A stretch of 64,000 bases of DNA. Source: Mycolicibacter longobardus. GTDB taxonomy: Bacteria > Actinomycetota > Actinomycetes > Mycobacteriales > Mycobacteriaceae. The stretch is from positions 112,564-176,563 of the forward strand of contig NZ_LQPG01000008.1 of assembly GCF_002102265.1 (NCBI RefSeq), given 5' to 3'. The translations under genes and the position numbers were made by a program. The notes under the pieces are model-generated. The model was not told where the DNA came from. It made no database searches and was given only the letters and a program-made list of their open reading frames with translations. Positions 28,688 through 36,988 of the stretch are shown piece by piece. How positions within the stretch are numbered: the stretch's first letter is position 1; every line of letters starts with the position of its first letter.

Positions 28688-30141
28688 TGCAGTTGTTCCG
28701 CCGGCGGCAGGACGACGATTCGGCGCAAAACACGTCCCTGTCGCTGCGCTGGCGGGTGATGTTGCTGGCGATGTCAATGGTGGCATTGGTGGTGGTGTTG
28801 ATGGCCGTGGCCGTCTACGCCGTCATCTCGGCTGCGTTGTACAACGACATCGACAATCAGCTGCAGAGTCGCGCCGAGATGCTGATCGCCAGCGGCTCGT
28901 TGGCCGCCGATCCCCGTAAGGCGATCGAGGGCACCGCCTACTCCGACGTCAACGCGATGCTGGTCAACCCGGGCCGGTCGATCTACACCGCCAACCAGCC
29001 CGGCCAGCGGTTGCCGGTCGGGCAGCAGGAGAAGGCCGTCATCCGCGGCGAACTGTTCTTGTCGCGGCGCACCGCGGCCGGCCAGCGGGTACTGGCCGTG
29101 CACCTGCCCAACGGCAGCACGCTATTGATCTCCAAGAGCCTGGCGCCCACCCGGGCGGTGACGATGAAGCTGCGCTGGGTGCTGCTCGTCGTCGGCGGGG
29201 TCGGTGTCGTGGTGGCAGCGGTGGCCGGCGGGATGGTCACCAGGGCCGGTCTGCGCCCGGTGGGCCGGCTGACCGAAGCGGCCGAACGCGTGGCGCGCAC
29301 CGATGACCTGAGACCGATCCCGGTCTACGGCAGCGACGAGTTGGCCCGGCTCACCGAGGCGTTCAACGCGATGCTGCGGTCCCTGGCCGAGTCGCGGGAA
29401 CGGCAGGCCCGACTGGTGGCCGATGCCGGCCACGAACTGAAGACCCCGCTGACGTCGCTGCGCACCAACGTCGAACTGTTGATGGCGTCCGCGGCGCCGG
29501 GCGCTCCGCAGCTGCCCGAGGAGGAGATGGCCGAACTGCGTGCCGACGCGATCGCTCAGATCGAGGAATTGTCCACGCTGGTCGGTGATTTGGTGGATCT
29601 CACCCGCGACGACCAACGCGAGGTCGCCTACGAACAGGTCGATGTCACCGAGGTGGTCGACCGCAGCATGGAGCGGGTCCGCCGACGCCGCAACGACATC
29701 GAGTTCGACATCCAGGTGGTTCCGTGGCACGTGTACGGCGACGCCGCCGGTCTGTCGCGTGCGGTGCTGAACATGCTCGACAACGCCGCCAAGTGGAGCC
29801 CGGCGGGTGGAGTGGTCGGGCTGCGGATGCGGCAGATCGACCCGACACACGTCGAGATGGTGGTGTCCGATCGGGGGCCGGGAATCCCGGAGAACCAACG
29901 GGAATTGGTGTTCGAACGCTTCTACCGGTCGGACCAGGCACGCGCGATGCCCGGCTCCGGGCTCGGCCTGGCGATCGTCAAACAGGTGGTGCTCAAACAC
30001 GGCGGGACGATCACCATCCACGACACCGTCCCCGGGGGGCAGCCGCCCGGGACGTCGATCCGGATGGTGCTGCCCGGTGGGCCCACAGCCGCGGGCGGGG
30101 TCCCGGCCGCGGCGATCACAGGCGGTTCTCAGTCCACGTAG
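28687..30141 (+). CDS. mprB: Sensor histidine kinase MprB
   Basis: 484 residues. Membrane helices at about 24-50 and 162-184 flank an extracytoplasmic sensor of about 110 residues. HAMP follows at about 185-238. HisKA has H249 in ADAGHELKTPLTSLRTN. The ATPase domain has NMLDNAAKWSP (N box), DRGPGIPENQRELVFERFYR and GSGLGLAIVKQVV (G boxes). It senses surface stress and phosphorylates MprA. In M. tuberculosis DnaK contacts its sensor domain, and PepD acts downstream. pepD follows 55 bp on. Confidence 0.97.
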   Translation: MQLFRRRQDDDSAQNTSLSLRWRVMLLAMSMVALVVVLMAVAVYAVISAALYNDIDNQLQSRAEMLIASGSLAADPRKAIEGTAYSDVNAMLVNPGRSIYTANQPGQRLPVGQQEKAVIRGELFLSRRTAAGQRVLAVHLPNGSTLLISKSLAPTRAVTMKLRWVLLVVGGVGVVVAAVAGGMVTRAGLRPVGRLTEAAERVARTDDLRPIPVYGSDELARLTEAFNAMLRSLAESRERQARLVADAGHELKTPLTSLRTNVELLMASAAPGAPQLPEEEMAELRADAIAQIEELSTLVGDLVDLTRDDQREVAYEQVDVTEVVDRSMERVRRRRNDIEFDIQVVPWHVYGDAAGLSRAVLNMLDNAAKWSPAGGVVGLRMRQIDPTHVEMVVSDRGPGIPENQRELVFERFYRSDQARAMPGSGLGLAIVKQVVLKHGGTITIHDTVPGGQPPGTSIRMVLPGGPTAAGGVPAAAITGGSQST

Positions 30142-30196
30142 GCATGGTGGTGAGGCAACCTCGCTGCACTCGTGTCACTAGGAGTAGACAACAAAC

Positions 30197-31579
30197 ATGA
30201 CGAACTACCCCGGGTACCCCCCGCCGCCTCAGCAACCGGAACGGTCCAACCCGCCCGGTGCACCGGCGACGGAGCAACGCGGACAGACCGGCTACCCGGG
30301 CCGCGGTGTGCAGGGCCCGTACCCGTCGCCCTACGACTGGCGCTATGGACAGCAGCCCGCTCAGCCGCAGCAGCCGACGTATCGCACCGCCTACGACGCC
30401 TCCTACGGCCGTCCCGGTGCCCCCGGTGGTCCCGGCGGTCCGCGTGCCGTTCCGCAGCAGCGCCCCCGCACCGGGGCGCTGGCGCTGGGCGCGGTCGCCA
30501 TCGCGGCGATGTCCGGCGTGATGGGTGGCGTGGTGGGCTCGGCGCTGCACTCCGATAACAAACCCACCGCCGCAAACAGCCATACGCCGAGCTTGCAGGC
30601 GCCCGGCGTGCCCGCTGCGGTGAGCCTGCCGGACGGCTCGGTCGAGAAGGTCGCGGCGAAAGTGGTGCCCAGCGTCGTCATGCTGGAGACCGATCTGGGG
30701 CGCCAGTCCGAGGAGGGTTCCGGCATCGTCTTGTCGACCGACGGGATGATCCTGACCAACAACCACGTGGTGGCCGCCGCCGCCAAGGCCGATGCGACCG
30801 CCAAGGCGGCGCCGAAGACCACCGTGACGTTCGCCGACGGCCGCACCGCACCGTTCACGGTGGTGGGGGCGGACCCGGCCAGCGATATCGCCGTGGTGCG
30901 CGTCCAGGGCGTCTCGGACCTCACCCCGATCACCATCGGCTCCTCGGCGGACCTGCGGGTGGGCCAGCATGTGGTGGCCGTCGGATCCCCGCTCGGCCTG
31001 GAGGGCACGGTGACGACCGGAATTGTCAGCGCCCTCAACCGGCCCGTCTCCACCAGCGGCGAGACGGGTAATCAGAACACCGTGCTGGACGCGATCCAGA
31101 CCGACGCCGCGATCAACCCGGGCAACTCGGGCGGGGCACTGGTCAACATGAACGGTGACCTGGTCGGGATCAACTCCGCGATCGCGACGATGGGCGGCGA
31201 CGTCGCCGACGCCCAGGGCGGCTCCATCGGCCTGGGCTTCGCGATACCGGTGGACCAGGCCAAACGGATCGCCGACGAACTCATCAACTCGCCGGATCAC
31301 ACAGCGTCGCACGCCTCGCTGGGGGTTCGGGTCACCAGCGACCGCAGTCTGCACGGAGCCAAGGTCGTCGAGGTGGTCCCCGGGGAGGCCGCGGCCAAAG
31401 CCGGTCTGCCGGAAGGTGCCACGGTGACGGCGTTCGACAAGCGCCCGATCGGCAGCGCCGACGCACTGGTCGCGGCCGTGCGGTCCAAGGCGCCCGGCGA
31501 CCAGGTGACACTGACCTACCTCGATGCCGGGGGAGCGACCAAGACCGCGCAGGTCACCCTGGGTAAAGCGCAGCAGTAG
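30197..31579 (+). CDS. pepD: Periplasmic serine protease PepD (HtrA family)
   Basis: 460 residues. A long Pro/Gln/Tyr-rich cytoplasmic N-terminus (1-90), one membrane span (about 94-117), then a trypsin-like domain with triad H190 (TNNHVV), D230 (SDIAVV) and S311 (GNSGGAL). A C-terminal PDZ domain lies at about 365-455 (SLGVRVTSDR...VVEVVPGEAAAKAGLPEG). Part of the MprAB-PepD envelope-stress circuit (Rv0983). The 3' flank carries a cluster of the 47-bp repeats. Confidence 0.96.
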   Translation: MTNYPGYPPPPQQPERSNPPGAPATEQRGQTGYPGRGVQGPYPSPYDWRYGQQPAQPQQPTYRTAYDASYGRPGAPGGPGGPRAVPQQRPRTGALALGAVAIAAMSGVMGGVVGSALHSDNKPTAANSHTPSLQAPGVPAAVSLPDGSVEKVAAKVVPSVVMLETDLGRQSEEGSGIVLSTDGMILTNNHVVAAAAKADATAKAAPKTTVTFADGRTAPFTVVGADPASDIAVVRVQGVSDLTPITIGSSADLRVGQHVVAVGSPLGLEGTVTTGIVSALNRPVSTSGETGNQNTVLDAIQTDAAINPGNSGGALVNMNGDLVGINSAIATMGGDVADAQGGSIGLGFAIPVDQAKRIADELINSPDHTASHASLGVRVTSDRSLHGAKVVEVVPGEAAAKAGLPEGATVTAFDKRPIGSADALVAAVRSKAPGDQVTLTYLDAGGATKTAQVTLGKAQQ

Positions 31580-31580
31580 A

Positions 31581-31609
31581 CGGGCTTCGCCGACCCGCGG
31601 TTTTGGTGC
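31581..31609 (-). repeat. Deleted remnant of the 57-bp repeat unit
   Basis: It contains GCTTCGCC joined directly to GACCCGCGGTTTTGGTGC. This equals the two ends of the neighbouring unit with about 26 bp missing. It starts 2 bp after the pepD stop. Confidence 0.7.
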
Positions 31610-31655
31610 GGCGGGCCCAGCTTCGTCTCTCCTTCGTCGAGCCTCGCTGACCCGC
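31610..31655 (-). repeat. 47-bp palindromic repeat, copy D (tandem)
   Basis: GGCGGGCCCAGC at one end and GCTGACCCGC at the other. The terminal pair T:A of copies A-C is here G:C, which keeps the stem. Together with an 11-bp spacer (GGTTTTGGTGC) it forms a 57-bp unit repeated as copy E. Confidence 0.85.
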
Positions 31656-31666
31656 GGTTTTGGTGC

Positions 31667-31713
31667 GGCGGGCCCAGCTTCGCCTCTCCTTCGTCGAGCC
31701 TCGCTGACCCGCC
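31667..31713 (-). repeat. 47-bp palindromic repeat, copy E (tandem)
   Basis: Second tandem unit, 57 bp after copy D, complete at both ends (GGCGGG...CCCGCC). It differs from D by one base in the left arm (TTCGCC versus TTCGTC) and at the distal end. It ends 14 bp before the -10 box of moaB2. Confidence 0.88.
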
Positions 31714-31740
31714 GGGATTCGGCGATATACGGTTGCACCC

Positions 31741-32235
31741 ATGGAGCAGTCCCGAGAACTCGCCGGCCGCGCGCTCATCGTCATCGTCGATGACCGCACC
31801 GCGCACGGCGATGAGGACCACAGTGGCCCGTTGGTCACCGAATTGTTGGCCGAGGGCGGGTTCATGGTCGACGGTGTGGTCGCCGTCGCCGCCGACGAGG
31901 TGGAGATCCGCAACGCGCTGAACACGGCGGTGATCGGCGGCGTCGACCTGGTGGTGTCGGTGGGCGGCACCGGCGTCACCCCGCGCGATGTTGCCCCCGA
32001 GGCCACCCGCGAAATCCTGGACCGGGAGATCCTGGGCATCGCCGAGGCGCTGCGTGCCTCGGGGCTGGCCGCCGGGATCGCCGACGCCGGGTTGTCGCGG
32101 GGTTTGGCCGGGGTCTCCGGCAGCACCCTGGTGGTCAACCTGGCCGGGTCCCGGGCCGCCTTGCGCGACGGGATGGCGACGCTGAACCCGCTGGCGGCCG
32201 CGATCATCGGCCAGTTGTCCAGCCTGGAGATCTGA
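31741..32235 (+). CDS. moaB2: Molybdopterin-binding MogA/MoaB-type protein (MoaB2)
   Basis: 164 residues, MoCF_biosynth fold: ALIVIVDDRT near the N-terminus, VSVGGTGVTPRDVAPEATREIL (GGTG motif that binds molybdopterin) and LPG-like VSGSTLVVNLAGS. The family adenylates or binds molybdopterin. ATG is preceded by TACGGT and 7 nt, so a leaderless transcript is likely. A 38-codon ORF follows 5 bp after the stop. Confidence 0.93.
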   Translation: MEQSRELAGRALIVIVDDRTAHGDEDHSGPLVTELLAEGGFMVDGVVAVAADEVEIRNALNTAVIGGVDLVVSVGGTGVTPRDVAPEATREILDREILGIAEALRASGLAAGIADAGLSRGLAGVSGSTLVVNLAGSRAALRDGMATLNPLAAAIIGQLSSLEI

Positions 32236-32240
32236 CCGCC

Positions 32241-32357
32241 GTGCCCGGACTCGGCGAGCACCAGGAGTCGTCCGACGAACGTGATTCGGACGACGTCCGG
32301 GAGGCCGAGGAACGCGAACGGTGGTTGCGGGACAACGTCCCCCCACATCACGGTTGA
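32241..32357 (+). CDS. Small acidic protein downstream of moaB2
   Basis: 38 residues from GTG (MPGLGEHQESSDERDSDD...), ending ERWLRDNVPPHHG. It is rich in Asp, Glu and Arg and predicted mostly helical. It starts 5 bp after the moaB2 stop, which suggests coupled translation. No known domain is recognised; codon usage looks like that of its neighbours. Confidence 0.5.
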   Translation: MPGLGEHQESSDERDSDDVREAEERERWLRDNVPPHHG

Positions 32358-32462
32358 GATTCGACTTCTCGAAATCACTCGCGCCGCCGCATCCGCGGTC
32401 GCTACGGTTCGCATGGGCTGGTACGGGGCCGCCCGAATCGTTTCCGGCGGAAGGGTGCAGAG

Positions 32463-32894
32463 GTGTTCAAAGGGTTCAAGAATTTTCTGATGCGTGATGA
32501 CGTCATCACCGTCGCCATTGGTCTGGTGGTGGCGCTGGCGTTCTCCAACTTGGTCGAGGCCTTCACCAAAACGGTGATCAACCCGCTGGTCTCGGCCACT
32601 CAGCCGGACACCGCCGGTCTGGGGCTGGGCTACCAACTGGGGGCGGAAGGCAACGAGGCGACGTTCATCGACCTCGGCGCGTTCATCTCGGCGATCATCT
32701 ACTTCATCGTGTTCATGGCGACCATCTACTTCTTCATCGTGCTGCCCTACAAGCACATCCAGAAGCGCCGGGGCAACACCGTGTTCGGCGACCCGGCTCC
32801 GACCAAGACCTGCCCGGAGTGCCGGTCCGAGATCGCCGCCGAGGCGACCAAGTGCAAGTTCTGCGCCAGCACGCAGCCGGCCACCGCTGCTTGA
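32463..32894 (+). CDS. mscL: Large-conductance mechanosensitive channel MscL with C-terminal zinc-ribbon
   Basis: 143 residues from GTG (VFKGFKNFLMRDDVITVAIG). Two membrane helices: TVAIGLVVALAFSNLVEAFTKTVINPLV and FIDLGAFISAIIYFIVFMATIYFFIVLPY. The last 35 residues contain two CxxC pairs (CPECRSEIAAEATKCKFC), a zinc-ribbon-like tail. That tail is not part of the M. tuberculosis MscL as I know it. Acts as a homopentameric osmotic release valve. A 105-bp leader separates it from the small upstream ORF. Confidence 0.93.
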   Translation: MFKGFKNFLMRDDVITVAIGLVVALAFSNLVEAFTKTVINPLVSATQPDTAGLGLGYQLGAEGNEATFIDLGAFISAIIYFIVFMATIYFFIVLPYKHIQKRRGNTVFGDPAPTKTCPECRSEIAAEATKCKFCASTQPATAA

Positions 32895-32898
32895 CGCC

Positions 32899-33549
32899 TC
32901 AGCGCAGGGTGAGTGTGACGGCCTGAGCCAGCGTGGCGCCGGCCACCGCCACGGCGGCGGTGGCCGGCAACGCCACCAGCACCACTCGGTCGTCATGGTT
33001 GTGCTTGTCAGACACCAGCACCACGATCCCGCCACCGGCCACCACCCTGGGGGCACCCGGCGGGCCGGCCGGGTCTTCCGGGGCGGTCGTCACGATGTCG
33101 ACGACGTCGCCGGGGCGGACCAAGTCGATCAAGGCGGCGTCGGCCGGGTGCACGCCCACGATGCGGGCGCCGGGTCCGGCAGCGGCCTCGGTAAGCCGGC
33201 TGCCCAGTAGGCGCACATCGGTGAGTATCTCGCCGCGGCGTGCCGGGCCCGCCAGCGTGGCGTGCAGCACCGATGCCATGTCGGTGGCGGCACCCTCGGG
33301 AACCGTTTGGGCTGAACGGCTTTCGAGGGAGACGTCATCGACGGTCAGCGCCGTGCCCGGCGCGATATCGCGACTGGCCACCACGACCTCGACCTGGTCG
33401 CCCTGCGGGTTGGAGCGGATCGCCGCGACGCCCGCCAACAAGACCAGGGCGCCGGCGACCACGCGCCTTGCGAGCACCGTGCGGGCCCAGTCCGGCCGCA
33501 GCGCCTGCGATATCCGGGTGATCAGTGTGGGGTTGAGCGACTCGCCCAT
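32899..33549 (-). CDS. SAF-domain membrane protein (Rv0990c type)
   Basis: 216 residues from ATG (MGESLNPTLITRISQALRPDW). One N-terminal membrane helix at about 29-43 is followed by a SAF domain (VVVASRDIAPGTALTVDDVSLESR...RGEILTDVRLLGSRL), a fold shared with RcpC/CpaB and antifreeze-like proteins. It lies in tandem with the FmdB/Ruc gene 65 bp upstream, under the CIRCE element. Function unknown. Confidence 0.9.
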   Translation of the reverse strand: MGESLNPTLITRISQALRPDWARTVLARRVVAGALVLLAGVAAIRSNPQGDQVEVVVASRDIAPGTALTVDDVSLESRSAQTVPEGAATDMASVLHATLAGPARRGEILTDVRLLGSRLTEAAAGPGARIVGVHPADAALIDLVRPGDVVDIVTTAPEDPAGPPGAPRVVAGGGIVVLVSDKHNHDDRVVLVALPATAAVAVAGATLAQAVTLTLR

Positions 33550-33614
33550 GGCGCCACGGTAAGCGGCCTGCCGACCGCGGGCCGCCGACCGCGCGTCGGC
33601 CTGTGGATAACGGG

Positions 33615-33959
33615 CTAGCTGGAGGTGGTCGCCGGAGCGGCGGTGCTGGCCTTGGCGGTTTCGGTCGACTTGGTGCCGCTGTCGCCGGAGGACTTGTCGG
33701 CCGACTTGGTCTCGCTGCCGCCGGAGTCGCCGGAGGCTGTGGTCTTGGTGGCGCTGCTGCCGTTGGAAGCCGACTTGCCGGACTCCCGGCTGTCGGTGCG
33801 GTAGAAGCCGCTGCCTTTGAATACCACGCCGACCTTGCCGAAGATCTTGCGGAGGCGACCGTCGCACTCCTCGCAGGTGGTCAGTGCGTCGTCGGTGAAG
33901 GCTTGGACCACGTCGAAGCGATTGCTGCACTCGGTGCAGGCGTAGCTGTAGGTGGGCAC
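33615..33959 (-). CDS. FmdB-type zinc ribbon protein with disordered tail (Ruc-like chaperone)
   Basis: 114 residues from GTG (VPTYSYACTECSNRFD), with GGAGG 7 bp upstream. Zinc ribbon Cys pairs are CTEC and CEEC. The last 55 residues are a Ser/Thr/Lys/Gly low-complexity tail, predicted unstructured. M. tuberculosis Rv0991c (Ruc) has the same layout and acts as a redox-regulated chaperone. A CIRCE element just upstream places it under HrcA heat-shock control. Confidence 0.92.
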   Translation of the reverse strand: MPTYSYACTECSNRFDVVQAFTDDALTTCEECDGRLRKIFGKVGVVFKGSGFYRTDSRESGKSASNGSSATKTTASGDSGGSETKSADKSSGDSGTKSTETAKASTAAPATTSS

Positions 33960-33988
33960 GCGAAACCTCCGTGGATCGAACAATCGGG

Positions 33989-34015
33989 TTAGCACTCTAC
34001 CGTGCTAAGTGCTAG
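33989..34015. promoter_or_regulatory. CIRCE element (HrcA operator)
   Basis: TTAGCACTC-N9-AAGTGCTAG. The left arm is the exact CIRCE half and the right arm matches GAGTGCTAA at 7 of 9. It lies 30 bp before the FmdB/Ruc start. HrcA represses heat-shock genes through this site, and in M. tuberculosis Rv0990c-Rv0991c are known members of the regulon. Confidence 0.85.
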
Positions 34016-34034
34016 AACCGCTATGTGGCCTCGG

Positions 34035-34670
34035 TCATTCCGGATCGTTGCGGGTAGTGCCGAGCGTCACCAGGCCGAGCTGCGGGGTCAGGGCATGGGT
34101 CATCGGCACATCGTGGGGCTCCGACGGCAGCACCAGGTCGTCGGGCAGCAGCTCGGCGTCGCGCACGACCGCGACCAGCGGGGTCTGCGGCCTGCGGAAC
34201 TGCAGGGAGCGGTCGTAGAAGCCGGCGCCGCGGCCCAGCCGCGCGCCCCGGCGGTCCACGGCCAGCGCCGGCACCAGGATCAGATCCGCCTCGGCCAGCG
34301 CGTCGGGCGCCAGCCACGGCTGCGGAGGCTCCAGGAGGCCGAACCGGGCGGTGACAAGGGATCCGGCCCGGTAGTCGCCCCACATCAATGCCAGCGGAGT
34401 GCCGTCGTCTTCGGTGCGCACCACCGGCAGCAGCACCCGCACGCCGCGGCGCGCCAGCCCGTCCAGCATGACCGCTGATCCCGGCTCACTGCCCACCGGC
34501 ACGTAGGCGCAGACCGTGCCGGTGTCGTGCGCCAGTCGGTCCAGGTGGGCGGCCAGCGCCGCGGCCTCGGCATCGTGCAGTTCAGGGGGCACCGCGCGCC
34601 GCGCGGCGAGCAGCCGCGCCCGCAACGCGGACTTGGCGGCCAGCACCGCGTCGTCGGTCACGGCTTCCAC
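34035..34670 (-). CDS. 5-formyltetrahydrofolate cyclo-ligase
   Basis: 211 residues from GTG; a second GTG 9 bp later is equally possible. Family motifs: the N-terminal KSALRARLLAARRAVPP, VCAYVPVGSEPGS, and ADLILVPALAVDRRGARLGRGAGFYDRSL (GxGxGFYDR, ATP/folate site). It converts 5-formyl-THF to methenyl-THF with ATP. Divergent from galU, with 67 bp between starts. Confidence 0.94.
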   Translation of the reverse strand: MEAVTDDAVLAAKSALRARLLAARRAVPPELHDAEAAALAAHLDRLAHDTGTVCAYVPVGSEPGSAVMLDGLARRGVRVLLPVVRTEDDGTPLALMWGDYRAGSLVTARFGLLEPPQPWLAPDALAEADLILVPALAVDRRGARLGRGAGFYDRSLQFRRPQTPLVAVVRDAELLPDDLVLPSEPHDVPMTHALTPQLGLVTLGTTRNDPE

Positions 34671-34737
34671 ATTGTCAGCAACGGCTCGCCCACCGCCAGG
34701 GGCGGAGGCGGAGTTGATTGCGGTTATCGTGTGAGCA

Positions 34738-35649
34738 ATGCCCACGCCGAAGGTTTCGATTCCGCGCACCGCCATTGTGCCCGCGGCAGGTTTGGGCACC
34801 CGTTTTCTGCCCGCGACCAAGACGGTGCCCAAGGAGTTGCTGCCCGTCGTCGACACTCCCGGGATCGAGCTGGTGGCGGCGGAGGCCGCCGAGGCCGGCG
34901 CCGAGCGGCTGGTGATCATCACCTCCGAGGGCAAGGACGGCGTGGTTGCGCACTTCGTCGAAGACCTGGTGTTGGAGGGCACGCTGGAGGCGCGCGGCAA
35001 GAAGGCGATGCTGGCCAAGGTGCGCCGCGCCCCGCAGCTGATCAAGGTCGAGTCGGTGGTGCAGGCCGAGCCGCTTGGGCTGGGGCATGCCATCAGCTGT
35101 GTCGAGCCCACCCTGTCCGCCGATGAAGACTCCGTCGCGGTGCTGCTTCCCGACGACCTGGTGCTGCCCACCGGCGTGCTGGAGACGATGTCGAAGGTGC
35201 GTGCCCGACGGGGCGGCACCGTGCTGTGCGCGATCGAGGTCAGCCCCGAGGAGGTCAGTGCCTACGGGGTCTTCGATGTCGAGCCGGTTCCCGACGCCGC
35301 CAACCCCGACGTGATGCGGGTTAAGGGGATGGTCGAGAAGCCGAAGGCTCAAGACGCCCCGTCGATGTATGCCGCGGCGGGCCGCTACGTGCTGGACCGG
35401 GCCGTGTTCGACGCGTTGCGGCGCATCGACCGGGGGGCCGGCGGCGAGGTGCAGCTCACCGACGCCATCGCGTTGATGATCGCCGAGGGCCATCCCGTGC
35501 ACGTCGTGGTGCACCGCGGCTCGCGACACGACCTGGGAAATCCGGGCGGCTACCTCAAAGCTGCGGTTGACTTTGCCCTGGACCGTGATGACTACGGTCC
35601 GGACCTGCGTCGGTGGCTGGTGGCGCGGCTGGGCTTGGCGGAGAACTGA
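34738..35649 (+). CDS. galU: UTP-glucose-1-phosphate uridylyltransferase
   Basis: 303 residues. Nucleotide-binding start AIVPAAGLGTRFLPATKTVPKELLPVVDTPGIE, plus VLLPDDLVLP and GMVEKPK. Makes UDP-glucose for cell-envelope and trehalose metabolism. TATCGT lies 7 nt before ATG, so translation is probably leaderless. moeA/glp follows after 60 bp. Confidence 0.96.
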   Translation: MPTPKVSIPRTAIVPAAGLGTRFLPATKTVPKELLPVVDTPGIELVAAEAAEAGAERLVIITSEGKDGVVAHFVEDLVLEGTLEARGKKAMLAKVRRAPQLIKVESVVQAEPLGLGHAISCVEPTLSADEDSVAVLLPDDLVLPTGVLETMSKVRARRGGTVLCAIEVSPEEVSAYGVFDVEPVPDAANPDVMRVKGMVEKPKAQDAPSMYAAAGRYVLDRAVFDALRRIDRGAGGEVQLTDAIALMIAEGHPVHVVVHRGSRHDLGNPGGYLKAAVDFALDRDDYGPDLRRWLVARLGLAEN

Positions 35650-35709
35650 GCCGACATCAGCGGAGATTCGGACCGAGGCTTCTGAGACTTCAGCGGAGAA
35701 AGGCACACC

Positions 35710-36978
35710 GTGCGTTCGGTTGAGGAGCAGCAGGCTCGGGTTTCGGCTGCCGCGGTGGCGCCCCGCCCGGTCCGGGTGGCGATCGCCGAGGCACAGGGCT
35801 TGATGTGCGCCGAAGAAGTGGTCGCCGAGCGGCCGATGCCCGCCTTCGACCAGGCCGCCATCGACGGCTACGCGGTGCGCAGCGTCGACGTACTCGGCGC
35901 CGACGCGATCGGCGACAGCTCGGACGCGGCCGAACGGGACGCCGCCGCGGTAACTCTTCCGGTGCTGGGCATCATCGAAGCCGGAGCCCGCACTCCCACC
36001 CGGTTGCAGCCCAAGCTGGCCACGCGGATTCAGACCGGGGCGCCGATGCCCACCCTGGCCGACGCGGTGCTGCCGCTGCGGTGGACCGACGGCGGGGACT
36101 CCCGGGTTCGGGTGCTGCGAGGCGTGCGCCCGGGTGACTACGTACGCCGGGTCGGCGACGACGTACAACCCGGCGATGTGGCGGTGCGCGCCGGCACGGT
36201 CGTGGGCGCCGCCCAGGTGGGGTTGCTGGCCGCCGTCGGCCGCGACCGCGTGCTGGTGCATCCCCGCCCCCGGCTGTCGGTGCTGGCGGTGGGCGGCGAA
36301 CTGGTCGACGTCAACCGCACACCCGGCAACGGACAGGTCTACGACGTCGACTCCTACGCGCTGGCCGCGGCGGGTCGCGACGCGGGCGCGGAGGTGAACC
36401 GCGTCGGCATTGTCAGCAACGACCCCGCGAAGCTGCGTGAGGTGGTCGAGGGCCAGCTCAACCGCGCCGAGGTCGTGGTGATCGCCGGCGGGGTCGGCGG
36501 CGCCGCGGCGGATGCGGTGCGAGCGGCCCTGGCGGATCTCGGCGACATGGAAGTCGCCCGCATCGCCATGCACCCCGGTTCGGTGCAGGGCTTCGGTCAG
36601 CTTGGCCCGGAAGGGGTTCCGACGTTCCTGTTGCCCACCAACCCGGTGAGCGCGCTGGTGGTGTTCGAGGTGATGATCCGTCCGCTGATCCGGCTGTCGC
36701 TGGGCAAGCGGGAGCCGATGCGCCGGGTGGTGCGGGCCCGCACCCTGGGGCCGATCGCTTCGATGCCCGGCCGGAAGGGCTACCTGCGGGGCCAGTTGAT
36801 GCGCGACGAGGAGACCGGCGAGTACCTGGTGCAGGTGCTCGGGGCGTCGGGCGGCACCTCCTCGCACCTGCTGGCGACGTTGGCCGAGGCGAACTGCCTG
36901 GTGGTGGTTCCCGAGGAGATCGAGCAGATCGCCACCGGCGAGCTGGTGGACGTCGCCTTCCTGGCTCAGCGGGGTTGA
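35710..36978 (+). CDS. glp: Gephyrin-like molybdotransferase Glp (MoeA family)
   Basis: 422 residues from GTG. MoeA domains in order: MPAFDQAAIDGYAVRS, the variable domain, ARPRLSVLAVGGELVD, and IAGGVGGAAADAV in place of the usual GGxSxG pattern. The C-terminal domain IV follows (RARTLGPIASMPGRKGYLRGQL). Position beside a SepX/GlpR-like membrane protein matches the actinobacterial Glp that works with GlpR in division and polar growth, rather than (or besides) molybdenum cofactor synthesis. Confidence 0.88.
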   Translation: MRSVEEQQARVSAAAVAPRPVRVAIAEAQGLMCAEEVVAERPMPAFDQAAIDGYAVRSVDVLGADAIGDSSDAAERDAAAVTLPVLGIIEAGARTPTRLQPKLATRIQTGAPMPTLADAVLPLRWTDGGDSRVRVLRGVRPGDYVRRVGDDVQPGDVAVRAGTVVGAAQVGLLAAVGRDRVLVHPRPRLSVLAVGGELVDVNRTPGNGQVYDVDSYALAAAGRDAGAEVNRVGIVSNDPAKLREVVEGQLNRAEVVVIAGGVGGAAADAVRAALADLGDMEVARIAMHPGSVQGFGQLGPEGVPTFLLPTNPVSALVVFEVMIRPLIRLSLGKREPMRRVVRARTLGPIASMPGRKGYLRGQLMRDEETGEYLVQVLGASGGTSSHLLATLAEANCLVVVPEEIEQIATGELVDVAFLAQRG

Positions 36979-36988
36979 ATCCGGGTAC

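Noticed and set aside
31581..31713. The tandem repeats considered as a CRISPR array
   Set aside because: Only two full units with identical 11-bp spacers, and the same unit occurs singly elsewhere in genes.
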